Origin: Myxocyprinus asiaticus
Taxonomy: Eukaryota > Chordata > Actinopteri > Cypriniformes > Catostomidae
Assembly: GCF_019703515.2 (NCBI RefSeq)
Contig: NC_059372.1
Location: 10,959,492 to 11,023,491 of the forward strand
Length of the DNA: 64,000 bases
Reading direction: 5' to 3'
Part shown: positions 49,185-63,100 of the stretch, piece by piece
Position numbering within the stretch: the first letter of the stretch is position 1
Layout of the letters: every line of letters starts with the position of its first letter
Program-made: the position numbers and the translations under genes
The notes under the pieces: model-generated
The model's input: only the letters and a program-made list of their open reading frames with translations
The model's database searches: none
Told to the model about the DNA's origin: nothing

Positions 49185-52100
49185 CGGGTTCGGGTGGTTT
49201 ACAAGGACATTTTTTTAGGTTATAAACTGGTCATTACATGGGTATTATGCTATAAACGTGGTTTATGAGGACATGTCTAGTGTCCCCATAATTCAGAACG
49301 CTTAAAAAACAGACGAAACCATACGAAACCAAATGTTTTTTTGAAAATGGAAAAATGCAGAGGGTTAGGTTTAGGGGATAGAATCTATAGTTCGTACAGT
49401 ATAAAAATCATTATGTCTATGGAGAGTCCTCATAAGGTTAGCCGCACCAACATGTGTGCAGTCAGGCAGTGAAGCATAAATATGAGCACTTGAGGGTCAG
49501 TTATATAAATGGATTCATAGAGACAAACACATGGCCCATTGCACAAAAGCACTTACAGTACAGAGATATCAGTAGGTGACTCTCTGTCAAAGCTATATCA
49601 CTTTAAAATGTGTTGCAAAACTTGAAAGATTTTTAATTTTAATCAGAGAACTTTTACAATCAATATTTGTACCTGTAATGCATGTTAAAATTTACGCTAG
49701 ATATTTAGGTACTTCTGTTTCCCATTGACCAGTTTTATCACTTTTTTATCATGTCATTCATTGTTTGGCTGCTTACTGAGCTATATGAGAAATAGGATGT
49801 TGCATTATGAAATAAAATATGGTAATTATTGTGAAAAGTGGAATTGTTCAAAAGTAATTTTATTCGTCACTTGTTATTTTCACTATTATAACATTATTTA
49901 AAAAGATAACAAAGCCTTGGTTTGTTTGTTTTTACTTCATGCATAACAGCCATTGTTGCAAAATGTATAATGATACATATTCATGAATATTACATAATGT
50001 TACAAGGCATTTTTATGTTCCTGACTGTCCTATTTTTCTGCAACGGAACAAAAGGAATTAATGGAATTTTCCTGAACATTGTACTCCATGGTCATTATTG
50101 ATAGGAAGGAAATTAATCAAACTGGAAACTCCACAATGATGTGAAATAATGGGATAGGACATGGTGATGAAGTTCTGGGAAAGATAGGGATAAGGATATT
50201 TTCAGGGCTTTTTTCAATTTAAAGGATTTTCAGTTTAAATTAAATAATCTGTGGAAGGTGTGACTTGATAATAATGGTGTAAATTAATCATCAAAGACGC
50301 AAATGTTTTTTTCGGGAAGTTGCATTCAAAATCCACTTGACTCAAAAATCTGAGGGGGCTCGGTTTGAATGGTGATTAAAGACTCAACCCCACTAACCCC
50401 TAGTAACATATCTGTGGTTCTACAATGAGTCAAAAAAAAAAACATTTCGTGATAGCATTTGACCAGCTTGTTCCTTGACATTTGTTATTGTGGGTACAGT
50501 TAGACAGGGGAATTCAGCACAGGAAAGAGCACATGTGAGAGTACAGCCAAGTCACGAGATTGTTTAGGGTACACACACACTTTTGATTTTAGATCATGTT
50601 CAGAGCAAACAACACAACAATACAGGACAACAATGTAGGACATGCGCAATTCTTAAACAAGCTAGCATGTAGAAAATACTTTTAAATAAAATAGCCATTT
50701 GTTGACTTAAAAAAATATAAAAAAATATGCTTTACACTTAGCAATTCCAAAACTTCTTAATCTTTGCTTCCTTTATTACAGGAGTGTTAGCCTTTAAAGG
50801 GGACATACAGTAGTTCAGAGTTTTGTCAACCTTTTTGCCCACTGCGACCCACTTTTTTTTTTAATGCCAGTCATCCATGACCCACCGGGGGTGGGGGGGG
50901 GATAAATTAATAGGTACTTAATTAATCTAGCTATGTTTATATACTTAAAATATAGTGGCCTAATATCTATAGCCCAATATTTGTAGCTTTGGTGCTGCTG
51001 GCTGAAGTTTTCATACAGTCCCTTACCGCACCCTCCACAGTTTTAGAATGTTTTAGCACAGTGTGAGGACTTTTCAGACAGTCCCTTCCCCACTGTAGGC
51101 ACAATTTCCAATGGATATCATGGTGATGCCATCGGTCCAGCTTATATACGGGACACATCATGTCCGTATTGATTCGATACCGGACGATCCCGTACATAAC
51201 GGGATGTGTGGCAACCCTACTTGGAACTGCCACTCTGAAATGATGATGTCCAGAGATTGGATTGCATTCATACTAGCACGGTAATACATGGAGCTAGCGC
51301 ATGCAATGCTACATAAAGAGACCTTGTCCAAAAAAAACGATTTGTAGCATTTATGGATTATTGTGATTGGACAGCTAATAATTATCATCAGAGAAATGCA
51401 GCCTCTTACTTGCGGTCATTTACATAAACCTTGAGATATTAAATACAATTTGACAATAAAGGTCACTGTTGCCCCAAACATTGCAAATGTGCAGTTCTAT
51501 CCTTCTAATTGGTAATTTGTACTCATGAAAGAGAATGGCTCTGCCTCGACAGGCGGTTGGACCATTGGTTCTCACTTTCCCAGACCCGACTGCTTCATTT
51601 AAGGGCCGTTTAGATGCAGGATGTACCACTGGACATGCATTGCAGAGAATTTCAAAAAACACAGTCTTGTGTTTATAGGGGGATCTTTGTTGCCTAACCA
51701 TAGGGGAAGCCGTAAACTTGGACATGAGGCACAAAGGCACGGCCCTTGATCTAGCCCTCCGTTATTAAAGCCACGCTTTGATGGGACTATAAACTGCCCC
51801 ACACTGCGAATAAGTGAATTGAACTGCTTAGGTTTAAATGTATTAACCTGGATCGTAGCATCAAAGTCTGGTTTTATAGCCCTACTGACATTTAGATCAT
51901 ATTTCTGTTAGTGTTTTTGTAGTAGAAAGTAATAATGGGATTTTACTCATGCTGATGTAATCACTGTTATGTTTGAAATATGGAAATGAGGTTTGCGTCC
52001 CTTTTAATGGAGATGCTTGGAAAAGCCACAGGTAAATAACAATTACTCTCAATGGGAGTCCTCAATGCTAATGTACTGGAGTGTGGACATACAATTTATG

Positions 52101-55100
52101 TTTGTGTTGGATTACTGTAGTTTTCCATTGATTGTATTGGTTTCTAATTCCACTCCTGATTACATCTAGATTAGCATTACTCAGTCTGGTTTAAGTACGG
52201 CATATTTTGGAAATGTTTTGCATTCAGAAGCGACAAAGCTTGTACTACAAGGTAGTGGTCTGCACCTGATTAGATTTGTTGTGGCATGGTACTAAGGCCA
52301 CATACTCACTAATCATTTTAATTTGAAAACGCATACATTTTGCTATGGTAACACTGCTCATCCACACTGGAACTGCATTTGCCTCAATCAAAGAAAAAAC
52401 TTTCAAAAATGCTCTACATGACAGCATACTGTAGAGTATGTATTAGATATTTGTGTGCAGTACAAGTCATGGGTTAAAATTAGTAAACTTAATAAGTGTT
52501 AGGGGTCAATGTTTAAACAAAAAGATTAGTATGAACTGTAAGATTAATGACTAAAGTCTTTGAAGTCCATCCTGAATTAACTGCGGAAGTGCACACAGAT
52601 GCATTTTCCTTTGTTATTTGGCTGATGAAGGCATTAGTTGGTAATTTATTTATTATCCCTGCATTCCATTTTAAGAGTGTGGTCCATCCTTTGACCAAGC
52701 TGATGCAGGCACTGGTCAGTGAGGTGCATTGCAGTTCGACTGGAAGCTTGTGGCAGTTCATTTTTGGTGAAGTCCATCTTAAGACCAAGGTTTAGGCAGT
52801 GGCCAATAAAGTATCCCATGTCTTACGGTTGGAGCTGTCATCAGTTCATCCTCTGTGAAGTCCATCGTAGTAGACTGAAGTGATATCTGGCTGGCACAGG
52901 CTGCAGTTAGTCGTCCTCACTCAGCAACACATAGTAGTGGGAGTTGGACTTCCCAACTGTGAAGCGATTGAGTGAGATTAAGTGTTGAAATCTTCATCAG
53001 TGTTTACAGTTGATTGTATAAACTTTTTTGATGCCTAGATCTGCCAAATATTATGTCCCCTTTGCAAGGGACCCCCTTGAAAGTATTTTCATTGCAATGA
53101 ACACAATAAATAATATATACACTCACTGAGCACTTTATTAGGAACACTATGGTCCTAATAAAGTGCCCGACGTGGTCTTCTGCCGTTGTAGCCCATCCAC
53201 TTCAAGGTTCGACTTGTGCATTCTGAGATGCTATTCTGCTCACTACAATTGTACAGAGTGGTTATCTGAGTTGCCGTAGCCTTTCTGTCAGCTCGAACCA
53301 GTCTGTCCATTCTCCGTTTACCTTTGTCATCAACAAGGCGTTTCTGTGTGTAAAACTGCCTTTCACTAGATGTTTTTTCTTTTTGTCACTTTTCTGAGTA
53401 AACTCTAGAGACTGTTGTGCATGAAAATCCCTGGAGATCAGCAGAAATACTCAAACAGCCCTTCTGGCACCAACAATCATGCCTTTGTTGAAATCATTGA
53501 TATCACATTTATCCCCATTCTGATGGTTGATGTGAACATTAACTGAAGCTTCTGACCCATATCTGCATGATTTTATGCATTGCACTTCTGCCACACGTTT
53601 GGCTGATAATATAATCGCATGAATAAATGGGTGTACTTATTCACTGTGGGGCTATCAAAACATGTCTCTTTTTGTTTGAGTGTCCCAACCAACCTGACAC
53701 AGCAACATTGACTCAACCAATGATTTGAGTCGGCACCAGACTTTTTGTTTGTACAACCAATGGAAGATGGAGGGAGTTTTCTGAAATATGTTTTAAAACA
53801 GTGATTATTTTTGCAGTTCTATTTAGTGATGCTAGCGGTGCAGAAATTACACACTTCAGCTTTAAGTGTCCAACTTACCTTTGAATATCAAAGACACATT
53901 TTACCTGAAATGTAAACTTAAGAAACAGCCATTTCTGTTTTTAGATCTAATTTACAGTGCTTAAAGACAAAGGTACAACGTGGTTGGCCCTTATGAAAAC
54001 ATCTGAACCAACTGGTTTATATTTTACAATCATGGTGAGCTGTGTTCCTGCAGTCAAGAATAGGGTTCCTCACAGCAAAGCTCTGAAATTGTTGTTAACA
54101 GGGTAGGCAAGTCATTAGTCTATGTCAGGCAGAACTACAGCCTGTAGCTCCAGCAGAGATAGATGTAGTTGAACAAAACACCTCCAGTCACAATCTCCAT
54201 CTCCTGTCTGTTCATCTCCCATCACCTCCCTTTTGTTTCTCAGTTGTTTCCTTTGCCCCCTCTCTCTTTCTTTGCTCCCTCCCTGCCCGAATGACCTATT
54301 TTTACTCCATCTTAGCAGCATGGCATACGCGATCACTTCAAACATCCTTGCGCAGCGGCTGGGGTAGAATCTCAATGAGGTAGAGGGGTGCGATGATGAA
54401 ATGTGTGTTGGTGAGGTCAAACTCACAGTTTTATATCCTCTACTGCTCAGATTAAACAAATGTGAGGGCGCACTCTAGAGTTGGATGCAGCTCATTACAA
54501 ATGATAAAGAAATACACACTAATACAGTACATCCAATCGTTAGATAAGAGATTAGTGAATGTATTTTAAATATAAGTGTATTTTGTTTTGCTGCACTAAC
54601 AGAATGTTTTGCACTTGATATGATTATGCTTAAAACAAGTGAAAAGATTTTCTACAGGATATTTTTACTGGAATCAAAGAAAAAAGATCTGTCGTTTTAT
54701 TTCTCACAGGCCAGGGGACACTGAAAAAATTTCAGTCTATGCAGATGTCATTGATTTAAACTAAAGATGATTTTAATATGTTTATTTTTATTTTGTGTTT
54801 TTCAGATCCTTTTTGATCAAGCTCAGAGATCTGTGAAGCAGCAGTTGCACAACTTTGTAAAAGAGTAAGTACACTGAAAAAATGCTTCGAATTTACATGA
54901 GTTCAGTTCCACATGAATTAAGTTGTGTCGAAATACAGCGCATTCAGAAATATTGAGACCCCTTCATTTTTTTCAAAAAATTTTGTTGCAGCCTTATGCT
55001 AAAATGCTTTTTTTTTTTTTTTTTTAAAAGTCACACTGACATAAGTATTTAGACCCTTTGCTATGACACTTGAAATTTAGCTCAGGTGCCTCCCATTTCT

Positions 55101-57153
55101 CTGGATCATCTTTGAGATGTTTCTACACTTTGAATGGAGTTCACATGTGGCAAATTCAATTGACTGGACATGATTTGGAAAGGCACACACCTGTCTATAT
55201 AAGGTCTCACAGCTGAAAATGCATATCAGAGAAAAAACCAAGCCATGAGGTCATAGGAACTGCCTGCAGAGCTCAGAGACAGGATTGTGTCAAGGCACAG
55301 ATCTTGGGAAGGCTACAAAACATGTTTGGCTGCATTGAAGGTTCCCAAGAGCACATTGGCCTCCATAATTCTTAAATGGAAGACATTTGGAAAAACCAGG
55401 ACTCTTCCTAGAGCTGGTTGCCCGGCCAAACTGAGCAATCGGGGTAGAAGGGCCTTGGTAAGAGAAGTGACCAAGAACCCGGTGGTCACTCTGGTTAAGC
55501 TCCAGAGATCATGTGTGGAGATGGGAGAGACTTGCAGAAGGACAACAATCACTGCAAACACTCCACTGATCTGGGCTTTATGGCAGAGTGGCCAGACAGA
55601 AACCTCGCCTCAGTGCAAGACACATAAAAAAGAATCTTAAGGACTCTCAGACTGTGAGGAACAAGATTCACTGGTCTGATGAAATGAAGATTGAACTGTT
55701 TGGCCTCCATTCTAAGCATCATGTCTGGAGGAAACCAGGCACCGCTCATCACCTGCACAATACCATCCCAACGGTGAAGCATGGGGGTGGTAGCATCATG
55801 CTGTGTGGGTGTTTTTCAGCGGTGAGGACTGGACAGGGTTGAAAGAACGCTGAACACCACAAAATACAGAGATATCCTTATTGAAAACCTGGTCCAGAGC
55901 ACTCAGGACCTCAGACTGGGCTGAAGGTTCACTTTCCAACAGGACAAAGACCCTAAGCACACAGTCAAGTCAATGCAAGTATGGCTTTGGGACAACTCTG
56001 TGAATGTCCTTGAGTGGCCCAGCCAGAGCCCAGATTTGAACCCAATTGAATATCTCTGGAGAGACCTGAAAATGGCTGTCCACTGATGGTCCCCATCCAA
56101 CCTGGCAGAGCTTGAGATGATCTGCATAGAAGAATGGCAGAATATACCCAAATCCAGATGTGCAAAGCTTGTCGCATCATACCCAAAAAGACTTGAGGCT
56201 GTAATCGCTGCCAAAGGTGCTTCAACTAAGTACTGAGTTAAAGGTCTGAATACTTATGTCAATGTGATGGTTCTGTTTTTTATTTTTAATAAATTTGCAA
56301 ATTTATCAACTTGGTTTTTGCTTTGTCATTATGGGGTATGGAGTGTAGATTGATGTGAAATGTTTTTTTTTATTTAAAGCATTTTAGCATAAGGCTGCAA
56401 CATAACAAAATGTGAAATAAGTGAAGGGGTCTGAATACTCTCTGAATGCACTATTTTTTTCCTCTTGGGTTAACTCATTAATTGTTCACGTAATTTCAAC
56501 ATAATGGAATAAAGTTATTTTTATATGACGCAACTGAGTAGCCTCAAAGTGATTTTTGTTTTATGTGTCCCTAACACGTTTTTCATTTCCATAATTTTAC
56601 TCGTCACAGTTTTGATTTACATTGTAAGGTTATGCTAGTTAGCTAACTTTTAGCTAGGAACTGCATATATTAAAATGCTAAGTTGTAAGTAGTAATTGCT
56701 TCTTGAGTAAAGCACTATTCAGAATTCACCACAATGGTAACCTAACATAACAGAATCGGTTCTAAATCCCAAAATAATAACATTAAACGCTATTAAGTCA
56801 TCCATTTTCTCATCTTGCTCAAATACATAAAATAACTAATAATTTCAGCATTTTTACTCTCTGCAACTAGTCCCATGCAAAGCATGCTGTTGAATACTTG
56901 ATTTGTTCACATTTACCCTATATAATGTAATCCAGCAGAGTGCACATTTTAGATAATTACATTAATTGAAAGCAAAGAAAACCCATTTAGAAGAGAAACA
57001 CATTTTTTTTTTGTGTGTGTGTGTAGATCACAAGTAAAATGATTTAGTAAATCGGATAACCTGCATTTTCCCATTTTTCATTGTATTACTGCACTTTATT
57101 TGTGCTACTGTAGCCATATATTCAGTACTGGGTGTGACTTAAAATAATTTAGT

Positions 57154-57197
<44 letters not shown>

Positions 57198-60100
57198 AAA
57201 AAAAAAATTATTTCAGCAAATTATTATATCTGGCATAGACTGATAAATACAGTATGATGTTGAAATGTTTGTTTGTGTTGAATACAGACACAAGGATACA
57301 CCTCCTCACTTTACTGTATAATCAAAAGTCTAGATAATTTTGATAATATAATAAGGGCTAGGGATGGGAATCGTAAGGAATTTAATGGTTCCGGTTCTGA
57401 TGCCTCTTAACAAGTTTGTTCCTTAAAGGTTTCCTTAATTCTTTTATTATTTTAGAAATGCAATTATTATTAGATTTACTTCTCTCAGTAGCAGCCTGTT
57501 ACCAAATGATTAGATCATTTTATATATTACAAGATATATATTTGTAAGATGTTTTATTGATTTAAAAACCACAAAAGAACCGACTCATAAGATTCATTCA
57601 GGAATCATGTTACGATGGTCGTGCTGTATCTTAATAATTATAATTTAATAATTTTCTTTATTTATCACACATTATACATTTGCACATATACAGTGAAATT
57701 CTTCTTTTTCACATATCCCAGCTTGGCTGGGGTCAGAGTGCAGGGTCAGCCATGATACGGCGCCCCTGGAGCAGATAGGGTCAAGGGCCTTGCTCAAGGG
57801 CCCAACAGTGGCATCTTGGCAGTGCTGGGGCTTGAACCCCCAACCTTCTGATCAGTAACCCAGAGCCTTAACCGCTGAGCCACCACTGCCCCCCTTCTCA
57901 CTGTAGGAAAAAAAAAAATCTGCTCATGTAAGAGTCATTCTTTCGGGAATCTGTGATTCTGAATGCACATATTCTGACCACTGAAATATATTTTCAGTAC
58001 TTGATCTATTCTCCATTTGTGAATACATATGGCTTTATCACAATGGGAGCAGACACATTAAAATGTGAAAATTAGACTTGCTGATATTTGGCTTTCAAAG
58101 GTCAGAGATGTGGAAGTGTGGCCTGAAGTGGCCTGCTTTATATTTACCTCTGCAAATGTGAGAAACACCCTCAAGTGCATACACACAAATGCATATTCAC
58201 ACTCTGACACACTCTCCAGGATGGGTTTTTTATTACTATTCTTCCTGTGAGGTGATTATAAATAATAATCTGATTTTGGAGGTCGTTAATAATTTATGTG
58301 TCCTCGTGGAGGATAATGGAATTCTTGAGAGCAGTTTCCTAATCATTAATCACAGATAATCACTGTAAGACCAGTGGGTGGAAGATTTATTTGGTAAAAC
58401 CAATGGCATTTCAGAAAGAAAGGGTCCAAATCATGTGAAGCATTTATAAGGTTCACCTGGTCTTTTATGCACAATTTTATTATTTATTAGTTCAGCTTGA
58501 TCTGCTATTTAAAATTGTATTAAACAAAATTAATATTTCAGTGATTTGATGTACATATTTTGTTAAAATTAGGATGTCTGCCCCTCATGTTTATTCTGAA
58601 ACTGCATACTTAATCATCTGTATTTGTAATGAAAACAAGTCAGCTTATAATACACTTTTGTATGTTTACACAAGCTGAACAGATCCTCTAAATTCTGGTT
58701 TGTTAGTAAGTTACATATTTTTCCCCAATTAAAAGATGCTTGACATCTCTTCTGGGTGAACCCCATAAATCCTGTCTGGAATATGTCTGGGTCATATTTC
58801 ATCCCAAAATCAAAGAATAAAAAATATGGTTTGTGTAAAGAAAATTAAGCCTATTTTAAGACTATTAAGTTTTTTGCATTGCAGCATTATTTTCATGACA
58901 GTTAAGCACATTTCTGCCTCCTAAATTCTCATTCAGTAATGCAGAAAAATCATATTATTTTTATTCTATTTATAATTAATAATAGTAAAAATAATAAATA
59001 TTATTATGAAAAATAAATAATATTAATAAAATATTATTATATTAATAATTAGATAAATATGATTATTTACTTTTTGAAGTATTAACACATCTTGGTATGG
59101 TTTTATTGCACTGCCATTAAATAAAAATAAAAACTACAGTATTATATTCATTTTTGAGAATCTAAATGCAGTGTTGTTACTGAAAAAGTAATCCACTTCA
59201 AATTACTTCTCTAAATTGTTAACAGATTCAGCTACTCAATACTTTGTGAAAAAGGTAAATCACATTACTAATTAATTTACTTTTAAGTTACTTTCTAAAA
59301 ACACATTTCACCAATTTTTTTTTAATTTCTAATCAACGAATAAAAAAAAAGTAAAAAAAATCACTTGTTCACTGTCACATGCAAGTCATACTCTCAGAAC
59401 CACATTTCTTTTTCCAATTAGTGACTCTTCAGCTGTAAAAGAAACAGATATTAACAATTTATATTTAAAATATTTTTTACATAATGTTATTTTAGAAATA
59501 TTTGTAACCCAAGTAATGTACTTAAATGTATTTTACCTAATTAAAAGCCGGTGGATGATCTTTTTTACTTAATTGCTTTGTAATCAGATTACAATTAATA
59601 TGAGAATCACCAAAAAAAAAAAAAAAAAAAACCACAACAACTCAAAAGTACAACATTACATGCATTGCTGTAATTACAATTTAATGAAAAATGTGCACAA
59701 TTGTTGTCAAAACGCCAAAAAAATTAATGGTCCTAAAAAAAGGGTTCATTTTCTTTATGCGAAATAAGACGTAATAAAAAAAATTTAAATCACCACCACT
59801 AAATCAAATGAATATCTATGTATACTTCCAGTGATGTGCGTAAATTCAAGGACACTACAAAGCACTTTGATAAGGTGAGGGAGGATCTGGAGATTGCACA
59901 GGTGAAGAACGCCCAGGCACCCCGAAACAAACCCCATGAGGTGGAGGAGGCCACCAGCACCCTCAACTTCACCCGCAAGTGCTTCAGACATCTCGCTCTG
60001 GACTATGTGCTACAGGTAAGAGACAAAATCTTTCATGATCTTTGTGCCATCTGGTCATCATCTCCATCTGGGCTGAGCTTAAAGGAATAGTTCACCCAAA

Positions 60101-63100
60101 AATAAACATCTGCTGATAATTTACTCACCCTCAGGCCATCCAAGATGTATATGACCTTCTTTCTTCATCAGAACAGGATTTAAGATTTTTAGGAAAGTAC
60201 CCCATGTTTTTTAGCTTCATCCAGTGCAAGTGAATGGAAGCATATTTAGTCAGCATCAAAGTAATCCACACAACTTCGATTAAATAATGTCTTCTGAAGT
60301 TAATCGATATGTTTGTGTGAAAAACAAAATCGCTAATTAAAACGTTTTTAACTTTAAAACGGCACTTCCACCAGCTCTCTGTAGCTGTTTGAATTGACCT
60401 ACTGTAACTCACGTGAAGTACATTCCTCTGTGGTAAACAGAGCGGAACTTCTGAATTCTCGCATGAACGCGCCAACATGACGTCACGCGACAGCGACGTG
60501 AGGCACTGAGTGTTTACAGGAAGCGATTTTTTAAAAAGTTGATAAAGTTTTAATTAGTGATTAGTTTTTCACACAAATGTATCGAATCACTTCAGAAGAC
60601 ATTACTTGATCAGCTGGAGACATGTGGATTACTTTGATGCTGAATAAGTGTGCTTTTTGGACCATAAAAAATGTTTTGGATGAAGCTAAAAACCTTGGAT
60701 ACTTAAATCCTGTGCTGATGAAGAAAGAAGATCATATACATCTAGGATGACCTGAGGGTGAGTAAATTATCAGCAAATTTTCATTTTTGGGTGAACTATT
60801 CCTTTAAGTTATATATACACCATAGATTACAGTAAGGAGTGTGTCTTTTATGTATGTACAGTCCATCTCTTCTTTTTTTCCCCCATCTAGATCAATGTCC
60901 TTCAAGCCAAAACGAAATTTGAGATCTTAGATGCAGTAAGTATCAGCAATGTCATTCTATACTGGTATATCTAAGTGCACAGTCTCTTTCTGCATTCTTA
61001 AACTGCTTCTAAATTCAAAGTCTCCCCTCTCTTGTGCAGATGTTATCGTTCATGCATGCGCAGTACTCCCTCTATCAGCAAGGCTATAACCTTCTGGATG
61101 AGATTGACCCTTATATGAAGAAACTAGCTGCTGAGGTGAGCAGTGTTCTCATCCTACAATATTGATTTCTCAGCTGTGAGCTGGTAGCCAATTCAGCCTC
61201 ATTGATTCCATTTAAAGTGAACTTGAAGCATCATCACTAAATCATTCTTTACAAATGTGTACATGCATTAAATTAGAATTATTGGCTTTTAAAGGGATAG
61301 TTCACTCAAAAAGGAAAATTATGTCATCATTTACTCACCTTCAAGTTGTTCCAAACCCCAGTGGCTTTCATGGAACACAAAAAGAGATGTTAGGTTACAG
61401 CTTCAGTCACCATTCACCTTCATTGTTCGGAAAAAGATGCAATGAAAGTAAATGGTGACTGAGGCAAACATGCTGAATAACTGTAAGGATGAGGTAGGCT
61501 GATTGGGATCCATTTGCAGATATTTATTAGAGGGGTTGCTCAAACAATTCAAACAGTATTCTTTAAACGTAGTCAGGTCGCAGGCTTGGGTCAAAACACA
61601 GATAAATCGGTCCTCAGGCAAGAAATCCAAAAACAGTAATCCAGAGACGTAAATCCAGCAAACGTAAGCAATGGTCATAACAATAGACAAAACAATGGCA
61701 GATAACTGGCAATACTTCACAAGGTGATACTGTGGGCATATGGCTTATATACATGGAGAATGTCCAAACAGGAACTGATGCGGCAGGAATAGGAAGTGAC
61801 AAGTGTTCAATATTCAGGTGAGGGCTCCCTCTGGTGGATGGTAGCCTGTTCAGACGTTACAATAACATCTTTATTTTCCACAAAAGAAAGTTAGTCAAAT
61901 TTGGGTTTGGAACAACATGAGGGTAAATCATGACAAAGGTTTCATTTTTGGCTGAACTACTCTTTTAACCCTTAGATGCATGGGAATTTTACCAAACACT
62001 CTTACATATTTCGGTCTTTAGAGACCCGGTACTTACTGTATATCTGTCACAAATGGATTTACAAAATGCCCAGATGGTGTCAAATTTAAAAAATATTTTC
62101 AAGATAATTAGAAAATAATAGAATAAAATATATTTTGATGTTTTATTTTTCATATTTAAAAGAGATTATGAAACAAATCAGGACAAATTTAGAAAAGGAT
62201 TCATTACTTTAACACTGAAATTTCATGAGACGCAACTGGCTGTCAAACACATATTTAGCTACACAACACATAAGGTACAGATAAGTATTTCACAGGCACT
62301 TATTGAGTCTAAATAGATTCACAACTTACATAATTTCAATAGTACACCCAAATTACAATAGTCGTATGAAAATCAAGTCAATCACTGAAACATCAGCACC
62401 TCCTTGAGAAAGAAATAGCATGTATAATATGTATGTGTACACACATATGGAATACTAATAATTCACCATTGTTGATAGTTCATTGTTGCACAGAAAATCA
62501 ATGTGATATAGTATTTAATTGCATATATTACTCATTTCTCTTGTAATAAACAAAGAAATATGTATCCTGTGATAGTAAACTTATATAGATATGAAATAAT
62601 CATAAAGATATAATTTATGGAAGTGCAAAAAACAAAACAAAAAAAAACAACACTTTTACATACATAGGGTCTCTAATGCCCCTATACACTTTGGTACTTT
62701 TTGTTTTGTTTTGTTGAAATGTTTTGCATTTTTTTTGTGTGTTACACTATTTATAAGAGAGAGATTGAGGAATACTAAAGAGGTGTGGGCACAACAACAA
62801 CAAAAAAACGGATGAGGTACAAGGGGTGGAATGAGGTCCTGGGTCACTAAAGACCCAAGGTATGCATTTAAGGGTTAAGACAAGAATCAGTAAAAAGATC
62901 AGTTGGGTTAGTAGATAGTAGTTGTTAGGTTAGTTGCCAAAAATTCTGTGCACCTGTAATCTGAGTGTCTCGTTAGTATAATGCTCCAACTTCTTAAAAT
63001 TAGCATTTATAAAAACTGTAATGTCCTTTATTATACAGTATGAGCATTTTTAGATATCCGAAGTTGTGCAGACCTTTTACTGACATTACTGTTCATAAGT

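Noticed and set aside
61403..61802. Minus-strand 105-codon frame as a membrane protein
   Set aside because: It translates the solo LTR, including its TATA and poly(A) regions.
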